From: Plecoglossus altivelis
Lineage: Eukaryota; Chordata; Actinopteri; Osmeriformes; Plecoglossidae
Length of the DNA stretch: 64,000 nucleotides
Assembly (NCBI GenBank): GCA_036571765.1
Contig: BROE01000020.1
Span: forward strand, 14,075,918 to 14,139,917
Direction of reading: 5' to 3'
A program made the translations under genes and the position numbers. The notes below the pieces were generated by a model. That model ran no database searches. It saw only the letters and a program-made list of their open reading frames with translations, and was not told the DNA's origin. Below are positions 15,608 to 28,289 of this stretch, piece after piece. Positions within the stretch are counted from its first letter, which is position 1. Each line of letters begins with the position of its first letter.

Positions 15608-18600
15608 AGAGAGAGAGGAGAGAGAGAGAGAGAGAGAAGAGGAGAGAGGGAGAGAGTCAGAGAGAGGGAGAGAGAGAGAGAGAGGGAGAGAGAGAGGGAG
15701 AGAGAGAGAGAGGCATAACGTTTATGTTGCTATTTGTTTATGTGGTTATATAAAGTTTGGTGGCAGGCATCGGCTTCTACAGTAAGCTAACACACGTACA
15801 GTCAGTCCGTAGGAAGTCATTCAGCAGCTGGAAGAGAGGGAAGCTGTCCCAGCTCTCAGGAGACTGGATCTCCAGGGCAGCGTCCATGTCTACAGCGTAC
15901 ATGGCCAGGAAGTTCTCAGCGTGCTCCACCATGAGGTCTGTCCACCAGGCGAAGGCCTAAGGAGACACCAGGGGCGGAGGGTGAATTCAGACCCCCAGTC
16001 ATGACAGAGCACTGCAGGCCAAGGCAAGGCAGGGAAGGCAGCGCAGGGCAGGGCAGAAAGAGGAGAGAGGCTTGGAAAGGCACAAATAAACGTGAGCTAA
16101 AAAAAAGAGCCTTACCACACCATAAAACTGCAATCCCCACACCAGCAGAGTAACATAGCAGTGTGTACAGTTACCTAGTGCATTGTGTTTTAAGGATAAA
16201 CTAGAGTATTTTAATTGTGGTGTGATGCAGCTACAGGACTGTAAAATCTCATGTAAAACATTAATTTGAAGCTACTGTAGGACCCTACTGTGGAACTGTA
16301 CATGATATACTGTATGTATGTATCAAAAACAATTCATTTCATTTGGTTGACAGTCTGTGCCTTATTTCCATCATCATTACTCAGGAGTCTCCTGTAAACT
16401 GACGGGGAAAGCTTGGGTGCCGTTCTCATGCATACGTGGAACTCCCAGCATGCTTTGCTCTCCGAGTAGGAGACGAGGTTTCCACCATTCACATCGTTGG
16501 CATAACAACACACCCTGCGAGAGATGTGAATGTGACACATGCACTGTGCTGTTTTAGAGAAGGCACGTCAAAGACTGCAGCACACAGCATAGCTGTCACA
16601 ACACCTCCAGGTGAGAGCCACAGCAATTGTCTGAGAGGTGATTTTGAGGCGTCAGTTTTCCAGTGTGGATATGTGGACCTCTCTCTCACTCTCTCTGCAT
16701 CTGTTGATGTTGCTGTTGTGCTGGCAGTCTTGGCTCGTTTGCTCATGACTTACAATGTGACATTCTCCAAATTTAAGAAGGGAAACCATTAAACAGACAA
16801 AGGCATAATCCTATGTAATAACGCTGCATGCTCCGATTTCAATTCAGTCTTTCTGACAAACATCTGCCAAGGGGAACTAAAGCCGCACGAATGGCAGTCA
16901 AATCCTCACTTACCTTTACCACTTACCTGGCCAGCCCTCCTAACACAAACAATACTAGACAGCATTTCAGTTAGAGCCACAGTACAGGCAGCAAAACAAG
17001 GCTGTGCTCCATCACATTCAAGGAGACAGAGTGAGCACTCAGGGGCAGAGGAAATGGAGCAGGGGGGAGGGGCAAATGGAACAAGTACAACCGGGGAAAG
17101 GCAGAGCCAAGGTGCTATTAGGGCTCCATTCTGCGAGGAGGGTCATGGGCCAGACTCAGGCGCGGTCTAGAGGGCTCCCTCAGGGCCGCAGCTCAACCAC
17201 ACTGGCTGGTGCTACAGTATCACCAAGGCAACGGTGGAGAGGGACTGTACCAGTGTTAAGGAGGAGAGAGGTGAGGGACAAGGGGGAGAGGGTCATGTAC
17301 TGGACATGCACAAACCGTGTTTGGGAAGGGGGGGGGGGGTCTCATTCAGCTTTTGACACATACCTCTTTTCCCTGCTTGGACGGTCACATATCGTACGAA
17401 CAGTGAGGACACAGGGAGATGTACAAAACAACAATGTTTCTATCAGACATTGTTTGGACAGGGTTTTAGAGCGTCTTAAGACAGCAGGGGCAGTCGAGTG
17501 ATGAGAGAGGAGAAGCCAGGAGGATAAATGCTCTGAGCTCAGAGGGAGGCCGTGAACGCCAACTTAAAACGCTGGATGGTAGAGAGACACAATGTTCATG
17601 GTGCACTCAGCCCTAAGGGCCACATTTCTCTGGCCATTTCTTACTTCAGCATGCTGCTACTGTACAGGGGGAAGGTCTTTATGGCCCAATGGACATGCTA
17701 TGTGATCACACTGTGGCTCGCAGCCTGTCTGTGCTTAAAATATTTAGCAGGATGGCTGTTATTTCAGTGCCAACAAACCCCCACCCATCCCAGTCTATCC
17801 CCTCAGCCCTACTCTATAGACATCACTATGGCCTCACTGGCACACATGCGAGAGGGGGAGGTTTGTGATGGGACTGGAGAGAAAGAGAAATAGTGATACT
17901 GTACCGATTGATCTCCAGAACTTGTGACTGCCGCCTGTCAAGCATATTCAGAGAAATAGAATAAATCTGCTTATCTGCAAATATTCAGATCACACTAGGA
18001 CCACCTCTAGATCTAGATCAATCTACACATACTCCTCATACTTCTCTTATAGGATCGCTAAATTGATGTAATAAAATACAGAAGCCACTTGTAGGGCAGT
18101 GTGAACTGGATCAGTGCAACTGTGTTCCATATTCTGAAGATGTTCCACTGAATGAGCATGCATCATCTGCTGATGTGCAGTGCAGTAGTGCAGCACTGCT
18201 ACCCATAGTGCACTGCATGTTTTACAGGGGGCTCTGTAACAGTGGTGTGTATGCAGCACTGCAGCATTAATAAAATGAAAGAGGGAACTGCATACACCAC
18301 CCTTTTCCAATTCACAATCTGACTGTACTGGATCCTGTCATACTGCTAGCATTCTTCATCCAACTTGGCTTTTTTGGTTTATTAGCACTTTCTTTAATGT
18401 ATTTCAAAGATAAAGGCGCATTTCAGAGGCCTGGGAGGAGGACTATTTCTGTTGCGGGATGAGTGAGAGTAGAGAGAGAGCGCTGTGAGGCGGGGGAGCA
18501 GAGGGGTGGCCCACTTACCTCAGCGTGGTGCTCCTGGTTTTGCTGCAGGACCTCGATGACTAACTCCGCCAGGCGAATAGTTTCCTCCAGTTTTTTGGCA

Positions 18601-21600
18601 GGCGTGACTAAGCGGCCTACGTTCTCTGAAGCAAAGGGGTGAGGGCAAGGGCGAGGGGGTCAGTCGAGCACACAGGGAAATGACCGAAGAGCTTATCTAA
18701 GATCTCTAGCCCTCAGATGTCCCCTACATAGAATTGTTTCAGACAACATGAATGAAATATCAAGATGCCTCTGCTGAAGTCACTCAGGCATGTGAACAAG
18801 TCAAACAGTGTGTAATCTCCAGGGAGTTGACCCTTTGCAGGATGATCAGCAGATTGTTAAAGGGATAGCAAGCAGACCGACTGCACTAAAGATGAAAATG
18901 AGACACACCTACAAAAGATTAGCATGCACTTGTTATTCCCTTGTGTAGTGCAGGCAAACGACGTTGGACTATAACCCATCTACTTATCGCGCGGAGGGAA
19001 ACAAGAGTCATTATAGCCATCATGCAAAATGTTCTACCCTGAATGCCGTGTCCGTGCCAAACGAACGACAGGATGTGTACAGTATGGTTGAATGGGTAGA
19101 GCCATAGCCTTTTACATGTCGTTTGACGCAGGATGACTCTAAACATCTGAATGTGGTGATATGAGGCTGTCAGAACAATACGACGTAGCAAAAGAGGCAA
19201 ACCATCAGAACATTTAACTGAATGGCTCACGTGGACACGAAATTAAAAGGACATACACCTATGCATTTGATTCTTGAGAAGACATTCGTGTGCTGGTCTG
19301 ATTAATCAGATAGCACTGTGCTGCATGATCAGTGTCAGGGACATATCACTTCAGTGATAGTTCACAGGTGGCAGTTTAGGTTATGGCCATGAAGACCAAG
19401 TAAAACAACAGCTCTCTAATAAATAGGAAACTATGATAAAAGGGGTGCTGTTTAGGCCTATGAGCTCTGAGATGACCTGTATTTTTATGGGGCGTGTTGT
19501 AGTCAGATTGTAGAGATATGACAGATCGTATTCTCACAGTATATATTCATGCTAAGGAGGGTCTGAGGAGGGGTCATGCAAAGCAGTTCACTAGAAGGCC
19601 AGAAAAGCAGGCTTCGTTGGCCAGAGTCAGGCTGAACACTGTGTGTTTTCTAATTGGATTCTGGGTTTGCAAGAGGCAGGCAGAAGTATTGGTAGTGACT
19701 ATCAAGGTAGACTGTTTCATAGTCATTAATATCATACTTCAACCATTTCCAATGTGTTTTTTGATGTGTAAACATTTTAAATGTCAAATCTATGAGTAGC
19801 TTTCCTGTTTTGTGGTTGATCTAGTTGCAGCTCAGAAGTAATTACATTTACATGCAAAAAATATGTATGAAATATTTGCCAATTACAATTCACAAAATAA
19901 GGTGATCTGATATTTTGATACACTTCTGCCTTGTTTTGCTTCAACACATTGGAGATGTTGTGTTCTTAAGGGTTCATTTGTAAGAGATTGCATCACTTAA
20001 TCATATTTATTTTTCTTCCTAACATCACTGCCAGGAAAATAGAAAATGGGAAAGTACATTTTCTAACCCAACATGATTTGATACAATCTCCCAAATATGT
20101 TTAGGTTTATATCCCATTGAAAAGGGTTATTTGTGGAAGAACATGCCAAGACATGGGGGAAAGTGTGTGTGTGTGTGTCTGTGTCCTTGTTTGTGTGTGT
20201 GTGAGCGTAAACATGGGCCAGAATGTGGTCTGGGTCTGGATGTGGTCTGGGTCTGGATGTGGTCTGGGTCTGGATGTGGGCTGGGTCTGGGTCTGGATGG
20301 GGTCTGGGTCTGGATGTGGTCTGGGTCTGGATGTGGGCTGGGTCTGGGTCTGGATGGGGTCTGGGTCTGGATGTGGGCTGGGTCTGGATGTGGGCTGGGT
20401 CTGGGTCTGGATGGGGTCTGGGTCTGGATGTGGGCTGGGTCTGGATGTGGGTTGGGTCTGGATGTGGTCTGGGTCTGGATGTAGTCTGGGTCTGGATGTG
20501 GGCTGGGTCTGGATGTGGGCTGGGTCTGGATGTGGGCTGGGTCTGGATGTAGTCTGGGTCTGGATGTGGGCTGGCTCTGGATGTGGGCTGGGTCTGGATG
20601 TGGGCTGGGTCTAAGCCACAATTCAAACACTTCACCTGGATCCTTTGGATCCTTTTTTTCATTTTTCTCAACTTGAGAGAGAGAAAAAGAGAGAAAAAAC
20701 AAGAAATATAAGTTATTAATATTAAGATATTCATACATTTTAGGTTATCTATAAGCTGCAGGGGGAGGGGGGTAATTAAAGGTTGTTATTCATCTCCATC
20801 TGGCCCTGGAGATGTCAGAGTATTTCTCAGAGCTCCAGCAGCATATTGTAGCTAGACAAAACACAAAGACACCGCTAAGGGGAGACATACACGAGAAAAC
20901 TTGAAGCCTGAAGGCTGAGGAACATTGAAAAGTAAACACGGACAGCAAGATGTGTCTCGACGAACATACAAAGCTCAGACTGTCATCAAATTAAGACATA
21001 CAACAGCTGCAGAGGCTCTCAGACAGGACACACTTGTGATGACTTGAGTTGAAACACAAACTCTGCACAGTATGCGATACACCCATACAGCAGCTGGAAC
21101 CTTTACCAACAGCTAGCGTTTCTACTGCGTGGTGTGGCAGTGCCCGGGAACATGTCCTACCTGCCCGACCCGCACAGCCAGCACCACTGACACATGACTA
21201 GACGACTGAGGAAGATAACACAGAAGCAAAGTAAAAATGCATTCAAGTCACAGGAATGGGTGTCCAACCAAAACAAAGAAGCTTACAGACCGCTCATTCA
21301 AGTTCATCACCACAAACAGTTGGCACAGTGCAGTACTGCCTAGGACCCTGGCTGCTGTACTGCAGCAGTCCAGATCTCTCGACTGCTGCTTCCCCCACTT
21401 GCTCTCTCACAGACATGTGCGACGGATACAAAAACACAGAGGAGAGGACATTGCTGAGGAAAGTGAAGGAGGAGAGGGGCAACGTGGAGAAAGCTTGTGG
21501 GAAGGGGTAGGCGAGATGCGGAGGACGAGGAAGGTACTCACGGATGGTTAAATCCATCACTTGTGACGCCAAGCAGAAGACAGGGTGCTCATACATTTCC

Positions 21601-24600
21601 CTCTTTTTCCCTACAGGAGAAAGGATCGGGGCATGCAAGAGGCTGGGGTCAGCAGGGGGCAGGCCAGACGTCAGGGACTGATGGAAGGAGGCCTGTCCTG
21701 GTGAGCGCTGCCTTGGCTTGGCCTTGCTGGTCCAATGACAAAGTCCGGTGAAAAACGTAGCTAACACTACGAGGAACTATTGATATTGGACCACCACCAC
21801 AAGGACAGGGGGAAATAGGTTCACTTGCTATGGCAAGATAATAAGGACTTGTCTCCTTAGTATCTTAGGCACCCTGAGGCTCTTCTTTCTAGGCATGGAC
21901 ATGGCTTCTGTCAGAAGATCAAATGATGGGAAGTTCAGTATTCCCAAATAGCAGGTTTTCTGGAGTTTTTATCTGGTAAGCCCAATGCCTACAGAGAAGC
22001 AGCTCTCCGTAATGTCTTGCAGCACATGCAGATGATAGATGCTGGTTTGTAAGTGTCCAATCCCAGCATTCCTTTGCATTGGCTTCAAAGCCACTTATCA
22101 CAAGTAGGAATCAGAGTGAAGTGATAAAAGTGACGAAGCCAATTACCGCGGGAAGAAGAAGAGAAAACAGAAGGCCGGGGAGAGGAAGGCAGAGGTGCCT
22201 TAGACAGGGGAGAGACAGAAAGAGAGACAGGTAGAGAGATAAAGCAAGGGCGAAGAGACGGGGCCAACTAGGACCCTTGGGGTTTAGAGGTAGAGTCTAG
22301 CGGGGGAGGGTTCTAGGACAGGTACAGTGGAGAGGAAGAGCAACACTCACTGATAAAGATATACACATGGCGTGTCAAGTTGGTGGACTTGATGGACTGA
22401 ACACCTCATACCAAGAGTCCTGACTACAGCTAGAATACTCATGGCACAATAGGGGGCCAGCACATTCAGATTTCAGGGCTTGTTTTTGAATGCATTTTTA
22501 CTCACACATCTTTACAAAAAAGCCAACTTGACCTACAGTACACCACAGAGCTAAAGCAGGCCTGAAACAAAGGAGAGAGTTATTTGACTGAGAGACAAAC
22601 AAAAGACTGAGAATTGTTTGCTGGAAGTAAAAAAACACCAAAACATTTTCAACTCGAATCCAGTTCTACGACAAAGCAGTAACGGCACTTTGCGAGGATT
22701 TCTGTCCTCAACTGTGTTGTCTACCTCTGTGAGGAGTTCCCTCTTGACTAGTTTGGTTCAGAAATTCCAAGCTGCTTTAAAAACAAACTTTAGCATGCGC
22801 AAAAGGTTCAAGAGGCACTGAAATCATCAAATTACTGTCACATGTTAACGTTATACATTCGAAGAGCTATTCTGCAAACACCATACATGAAAAGCCCTAT
22901 GACAAACTGCTCAGAGATTCTTAACTGATCGTATTAATGCACCATCATCTTGGAGAAATAATACTGTTGAAGAAGTACATTAGCCAAGAAAGGGTTAGCA
23001 GCAAAGCCTGGGAGTATTACTGTAGCACTGGTGTCATGCTGAAGATGTGCTTGTGATGCACGCTGTTTAGTTACCTTCAATCTTAGCATATTCTGTGATG
23101 CGTTGGTAGTTAAGCTGAGCTGCCTGCTCCAGACATTTACGGATCACCCCTTTAACTTCCTCTTGTGGAACAGGGGTGACTATATCCTTCATCAGCACCT
23201 GCCAGGGAGGGCAGAAACAGAGTACATGGGTCTTTTTCTCTTTTTGTCATCAAGTTTATTAACAACATGGTTCGCCAAATGTATCCGTCGCATGCTAGCT
23301 ACGAACCCTCTCCAGCAGAGACAGGGTAGCCTTGAGCGCTCCCTCAGGACGGCCGAAAGGGAAGCAGTATCTGGAGGGAGAGACGCACAGAACTCAGTGT
23401 GATGTGGCACTGGACCAACAGTCATCCAGACAGATTATGACTCTTTATTTTACTGCAGTACATTATTATTGCAGTGAGTTATATCAGTTTAGGTTATCAC
23501 GGGATTAAGTGGTGGGAAACAATTATTTTCCAGAGTGATTGTTGTATTTTTGTAGCGATGGAGTACATGATATAAGAATCATTTATTTGATCTTAAAGTA
23601 ACTTAGATAAAGCAGTATATTATACCTAGACTTTTATATCATGCTTCACGTTTATTCACCTAGAAGCAATAAAAGCACATAGTCACATAAAGACTGTGAG
23701 TAAGAGACAGGCAGGTTCACCTGAAATGAGTAATCTGGTTTTCCAGGATCACTCGTAACCGCTCTTTGATTTCTTCAAAGCGCTCTTTTTCATCGACTTT
23801 GACCGTGCTCAATCCATCTGGCCTGAGGAACACAGACACACCATAGAGCCATTGTGAAGCGCCGTGTTAGTGAGTCTGTTGTGAGAGCTGGAGGTCATGT
23901 CTTTCTATTCAGCATTCATCCGGTCTGCTGATTGGCCAGTACATTTCTATGCTGTTGACGAACAAAACTTCCATCTGAAGAACAGGCATGAATATGTCAC
24001 TATACTGTAGCTTACCTTACTTGGGATTGTTGGGTGACTTGTGATTTGGAGGATCTTTTCTTTCTAAACTTCATTTTGCTAGTCAGTTTAGTGCTAGCCC
24101 CTGGCTCTGAGCTCTGGGAGCACTCTGGGGCCCTGGGGCCGTCAGAACACATCAGGGGCCCCCAGTAACTGGTGCCCTCTCTGACTTTAGGGGATGCATG
24201 AGAGGATGAGCAACACGCACATTAGAAGACTATGGCAACAAAGGACAAAGGAAAAAAGGAAAGACAAGAGAAAAGAAACAACATGGAAACAAAAAACAAA
24301 CAATAATTGATTCAAAATAAATATGAACAAAGAACAAACACGTTTAATATCAACAACTTGATATAATGAGGCGTGAAAATATAGAAATGAGAAATCATAA
24401 GAGATGACTGGATGCGTCAGTGCAGATTATTCTGGCTCATTCTCTAGCTATTGCAGTGTCCTCTCATCTCATTGGATATGCAGTTAAAAACATGAAGCCG
24501 TCCCCTTTCCACTCTCAGATCATGGGAATTCCCTCTACTGCACTCAGCAAGGGAGCTAGTTCGCACCTGTTGCCATGGACATGAGAGGCGCAAAACGCAA

Positions 24601-27600
24601 AACTGTAGTGCAGCAGGGTGGGGTCGATCATGGCCCCGTTATCCGCCCTCTCCAGCAGGTCACGCAGGTAACACAGGTGTCTGTGACACCCACGCACTCC
24701 GTTCCTGGCGCAGTACTCATCCAGGACAAACACCTGGCCGGGGCTGAACCATCCCTGCACAGCACAAGGGGAGCAGAGGGGGTGTCAGCGCGGTCACAGC
24801 CCACAGGCAGGTTAGCTCCAAACAAGTACACCGATCTTGTTGTGACCCACTTCTGTCTTGTTTCACAGAGGGGTAACGAAAAGGTCGCTCACCAAGCAAC
24901 AGAAGGTGTCGTTGAGCCTGTGGTCCAGGGTGAGGCGCTGGACCATCTCAAACAGGGAGGCGTGGTCAAAGCTACAGGGGTTAGCGGAGATAAACTCATC
25001 CATGCCGTGTTTCTGAGCTCTGTCTGCATCTATCCGGCCGACGGCACAAGGAAAAGGACACGGTTCAGGAGAGGATATCAGAGAACCACAGAAGAGCAGC
25101 ATGACTCTACCTAAGCACAACACGGAAACACTAGGCTTCTCTTTCTACTTCTAGGGCAAATTATAAACACTTACAGCTTACATTGTCAACTTGCATTGTG
25201 TCATACAGAGTAAATTGGGCTGATCTGGACTAAGATATTTGGCTAATCTTTCTATCATGTCAGTAGCGGATGAGTTGTGCTGTGTTGGCATGCATGCAGC
25301 TTTTTGCAATTTGTGTCATAGTCCCTAGCATTTTAGTGCTATAGACCCAAAGTAGGTTTGAGAAAGTGTTGGGTAATGAATTCTCATTCGTATGTATTCA
25401 ATAGATTCTGCCATTCGCGATTGGTGAATGTCACTCAGTTCCTGACAAATGATGGGTCGTGTGCTGGAAAAAAAACAAAACAAGACAAATCAGAGAAAAG
25501 AGTGATCTTTGAATAATCTTGCTGTAAAATAGATTTTTTTGGAAGCACAAAAGATTGGACAGTGGACACTGTCTCAACGTTGCTATGTATCAATCAAAAA
25601 TATAGTTTATATTCAGTTCTGACAACTGTCAAGTGACAAGTCAGCATTCTCTTTTTAAAATCTAAGATTACATTTTGATATTAAATCTTTATATATCTTA
25701 GTAGTCTATTTTGAAGTTGTCTACCCTAAACTGCCGTGTAAAATTTAACAAGTAAAGACAGATAATCATATCTCTAGATGTCTAAAACACAATCTGATTC
25801 AAATGATACATGTTCATATAATTCTTAGTGTTCCATTTACTCAGTAGCACAGTAAATACTGACACTATTAGTGATGAAGGGATGTATGTAAAGAGAATTC
25901 ATAAAAGCATGAGAGAGTTTTTCATGTTCTCAGGGTGAGTGACAGCTGTCGCGTCTGTGGGATACCGAGATGAGTGATGATGATGTGGGAGGGGAGGGTG
26001 GGGGGGTTAAAGGAAGCCCTTACTGTCAACAACACGGAGGGGTCTGACAGCCTGATGTGAGGGAAGGAGGAGGAGAAGGGGGTTTGGCAGTGTGGTGGCA
26101 GTTGATACCCATTCACAGGTCTTGTTACAGGGGCAAAGGCTTCCATTACATATTTCTTCAGCCCCCATTGGTGTATAGTTGTATATAACCCTGGAGGAAT
26201 TTCAGTAACCTTTATCAAGGGATCAGATGGGAGCAAGGGATGGAGGAGGGTGAGCAGGGGTAACAAAAAGTGTTTCAGCTAGGGGTACGAGGGCTTTGAG
26301 TGTTTAAGAGGCAAGGACTGTTATTTTCGATAGCGTGTAATGGATTTAGAGAGGAGTTGTTGGATTAAGTAAGAGTGTGAAGACAGAAATGAAGGAGAAA
26401 ATAGAGAAAGAGAGAGAAAGAAAGAGAGAGAGTAACAGGGGCAGGGGGCAAACTAGGGGTAAGAGACAGTTGATGAATAGGGTAGCAGGGAAGTGCTTCA
26501 AATATGGAAGAGAGTGTTCCTGAGGCTTGAACAGGGAGTCGGGCGGATTCTTAGATTGAGTCAAATGTAAGAATTAAATGGTTTCATTCCAGACCAGACT
26601 AAATGGACTATGGGCACTAACGTATTGTTTTAAACAATGTGTATCTCTTGATGACAATTATGTACTCTACAGGTAAAATAAGAAACAAGACTTATTTGTT
26701 TTGAATGTAGATAAGGCATAATTAAATACGTTGTTACATAGATTATATCAGCACATGCTGTAAAACAGTGTGACTTTGTGCTTTAAAATGTCATGCAAAT
26801 CTGCAGACCCATTTTCAACTTTGGATTTCATCTACAGGCATTACTTTTCACTAAGCATTTGCAAGTTGACAATACTTGAGTATGTTGCAGTGTATTCATG
26901 GTCTCTACGGAGCACACTAACAGGCATACCACTACTGAGGTACTCTAACAGGGTAGCAATACAATTTGGTGCAAGTACATGGGAATATAGCATGAAGCCA
27001 ACAGAGGCAAATCTGTATCATTCTCTGGGAGATGGGTGGGAAAATGAAAGAAAAATTCCTGTATTCCATCAATGTACACATGACACAGGTGTTCCCCTGT
27101 TCAGGCAATAAAGGGCAATCAAAAAGAAAACCAAAATGAAATATTTCCCTGAAGGGGGGTGGTTCAACAAGTCTAGCCTCTATCTAAAGGCCCATCTACC
27201 GGGACAGGGGGGGTTGGTCCGGAGTATTTTATGGTAAGGAGGGGTGGCATTGGCTACTCCTTGTCATGGGCATTCAGAATACTCCGCATACATATTTGCC
27301 AACTCTCAAAAAGAGAAGCCCTGAAAAAAGAAATTAAAGTAATTGAGCCCTCTGAGGTAAAGCATGAACCATGTCAGACAAGGTTAGCTTAATGTCCCAG
27401 GAAAGGGTCAAAACTAATGCCAGACTTTCCAATCTAGTCTGATAGGATATTTCAAATTGACAACCGCGAGTGTCGAATTATTCATCAGTGTTTGTACTCT
27501 CCAAACAAGTTGAGTGAAAATGATTATTCTAAACTATTCAATAATGCTATCAAACATGCATATTAGTATCTCCTTCTATAGTAAATATGTATAAAGTGGT

Positions 27601-28241
27601 CAAGATGTTTGACCAGAACTGAATCCAAAGCAATTTGCCTTACTTTGGAAGGCATTGACAGTCATACCATCTCACTGCTTTACTCTGAGGGGTCGTATAA
27701 CACCAATAGGATGAAAGAGAGAAGGCAATTATGCAAAAAAATAATAGCTAGGTAATAAACTTTAATCACAGAGTCAAAATATAAATCTACTTCTCAAATA
27801 CATGCATCCTAAACTGACAGAAATGGAGGCTTATATTTCAATCTTCAATTGAGGAGATAAAAAACGTCTACAGTACTACTGTCTAGGACATGAAGCGAGA
27901 ACTGAGAAGAGGAGAGGGAAAGAGAGAGAAAAGCACGTTGCATTTGTCAGATAATCAACGGGGATTATCTGAGCTGTGCCGGCTACAGGGAAGCACTTAC
28001 CCTTGAGTCCAGCTAGAAGACAGCAGGGTAAGAAGGGACAAACCAGAATAACATAAAGACTAGCAACAAGGCTGGAGGAGAGCAAACACGAGACCCTGAC
28101 CCTAGCAGCTGCAATACTACAGAAGGGTACAAGCAAAGCATGAGGAAGAAAACACAACTCAAAAAACAACAACCTGTACCAACATGAGAGAATCTGTGAG
28201 TGGTGGTCTGTGAGAGCGAGTGGTGTGTGAGTTCATTATAC

Positions 28242-28289
<48 letters not shown>

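Noticed and set aside
15370..15785. RERERE-type frames on +
   Set aside because: They are translation of the (GA)n repeat.
17004..17501. 165-aa open frame on +
   Set aside because: It is intronic, with no family resemblance, and it crosses a poly-G run.
20063..20734. 223-aa open frame on - ([10 protein letters not shown] repeats) and overlapping + frames of up to 165 aa
   Set aside because: They are translations of the 17/23-bp minisatellite. They have no homology, no conserved domain and no splice logic with cadps.
24575..25114. 179-aa open frame on +
   Set aside because: It is an antisense shadow of cadps exons 12 and 13, whose - strand translation is clearly conserved.
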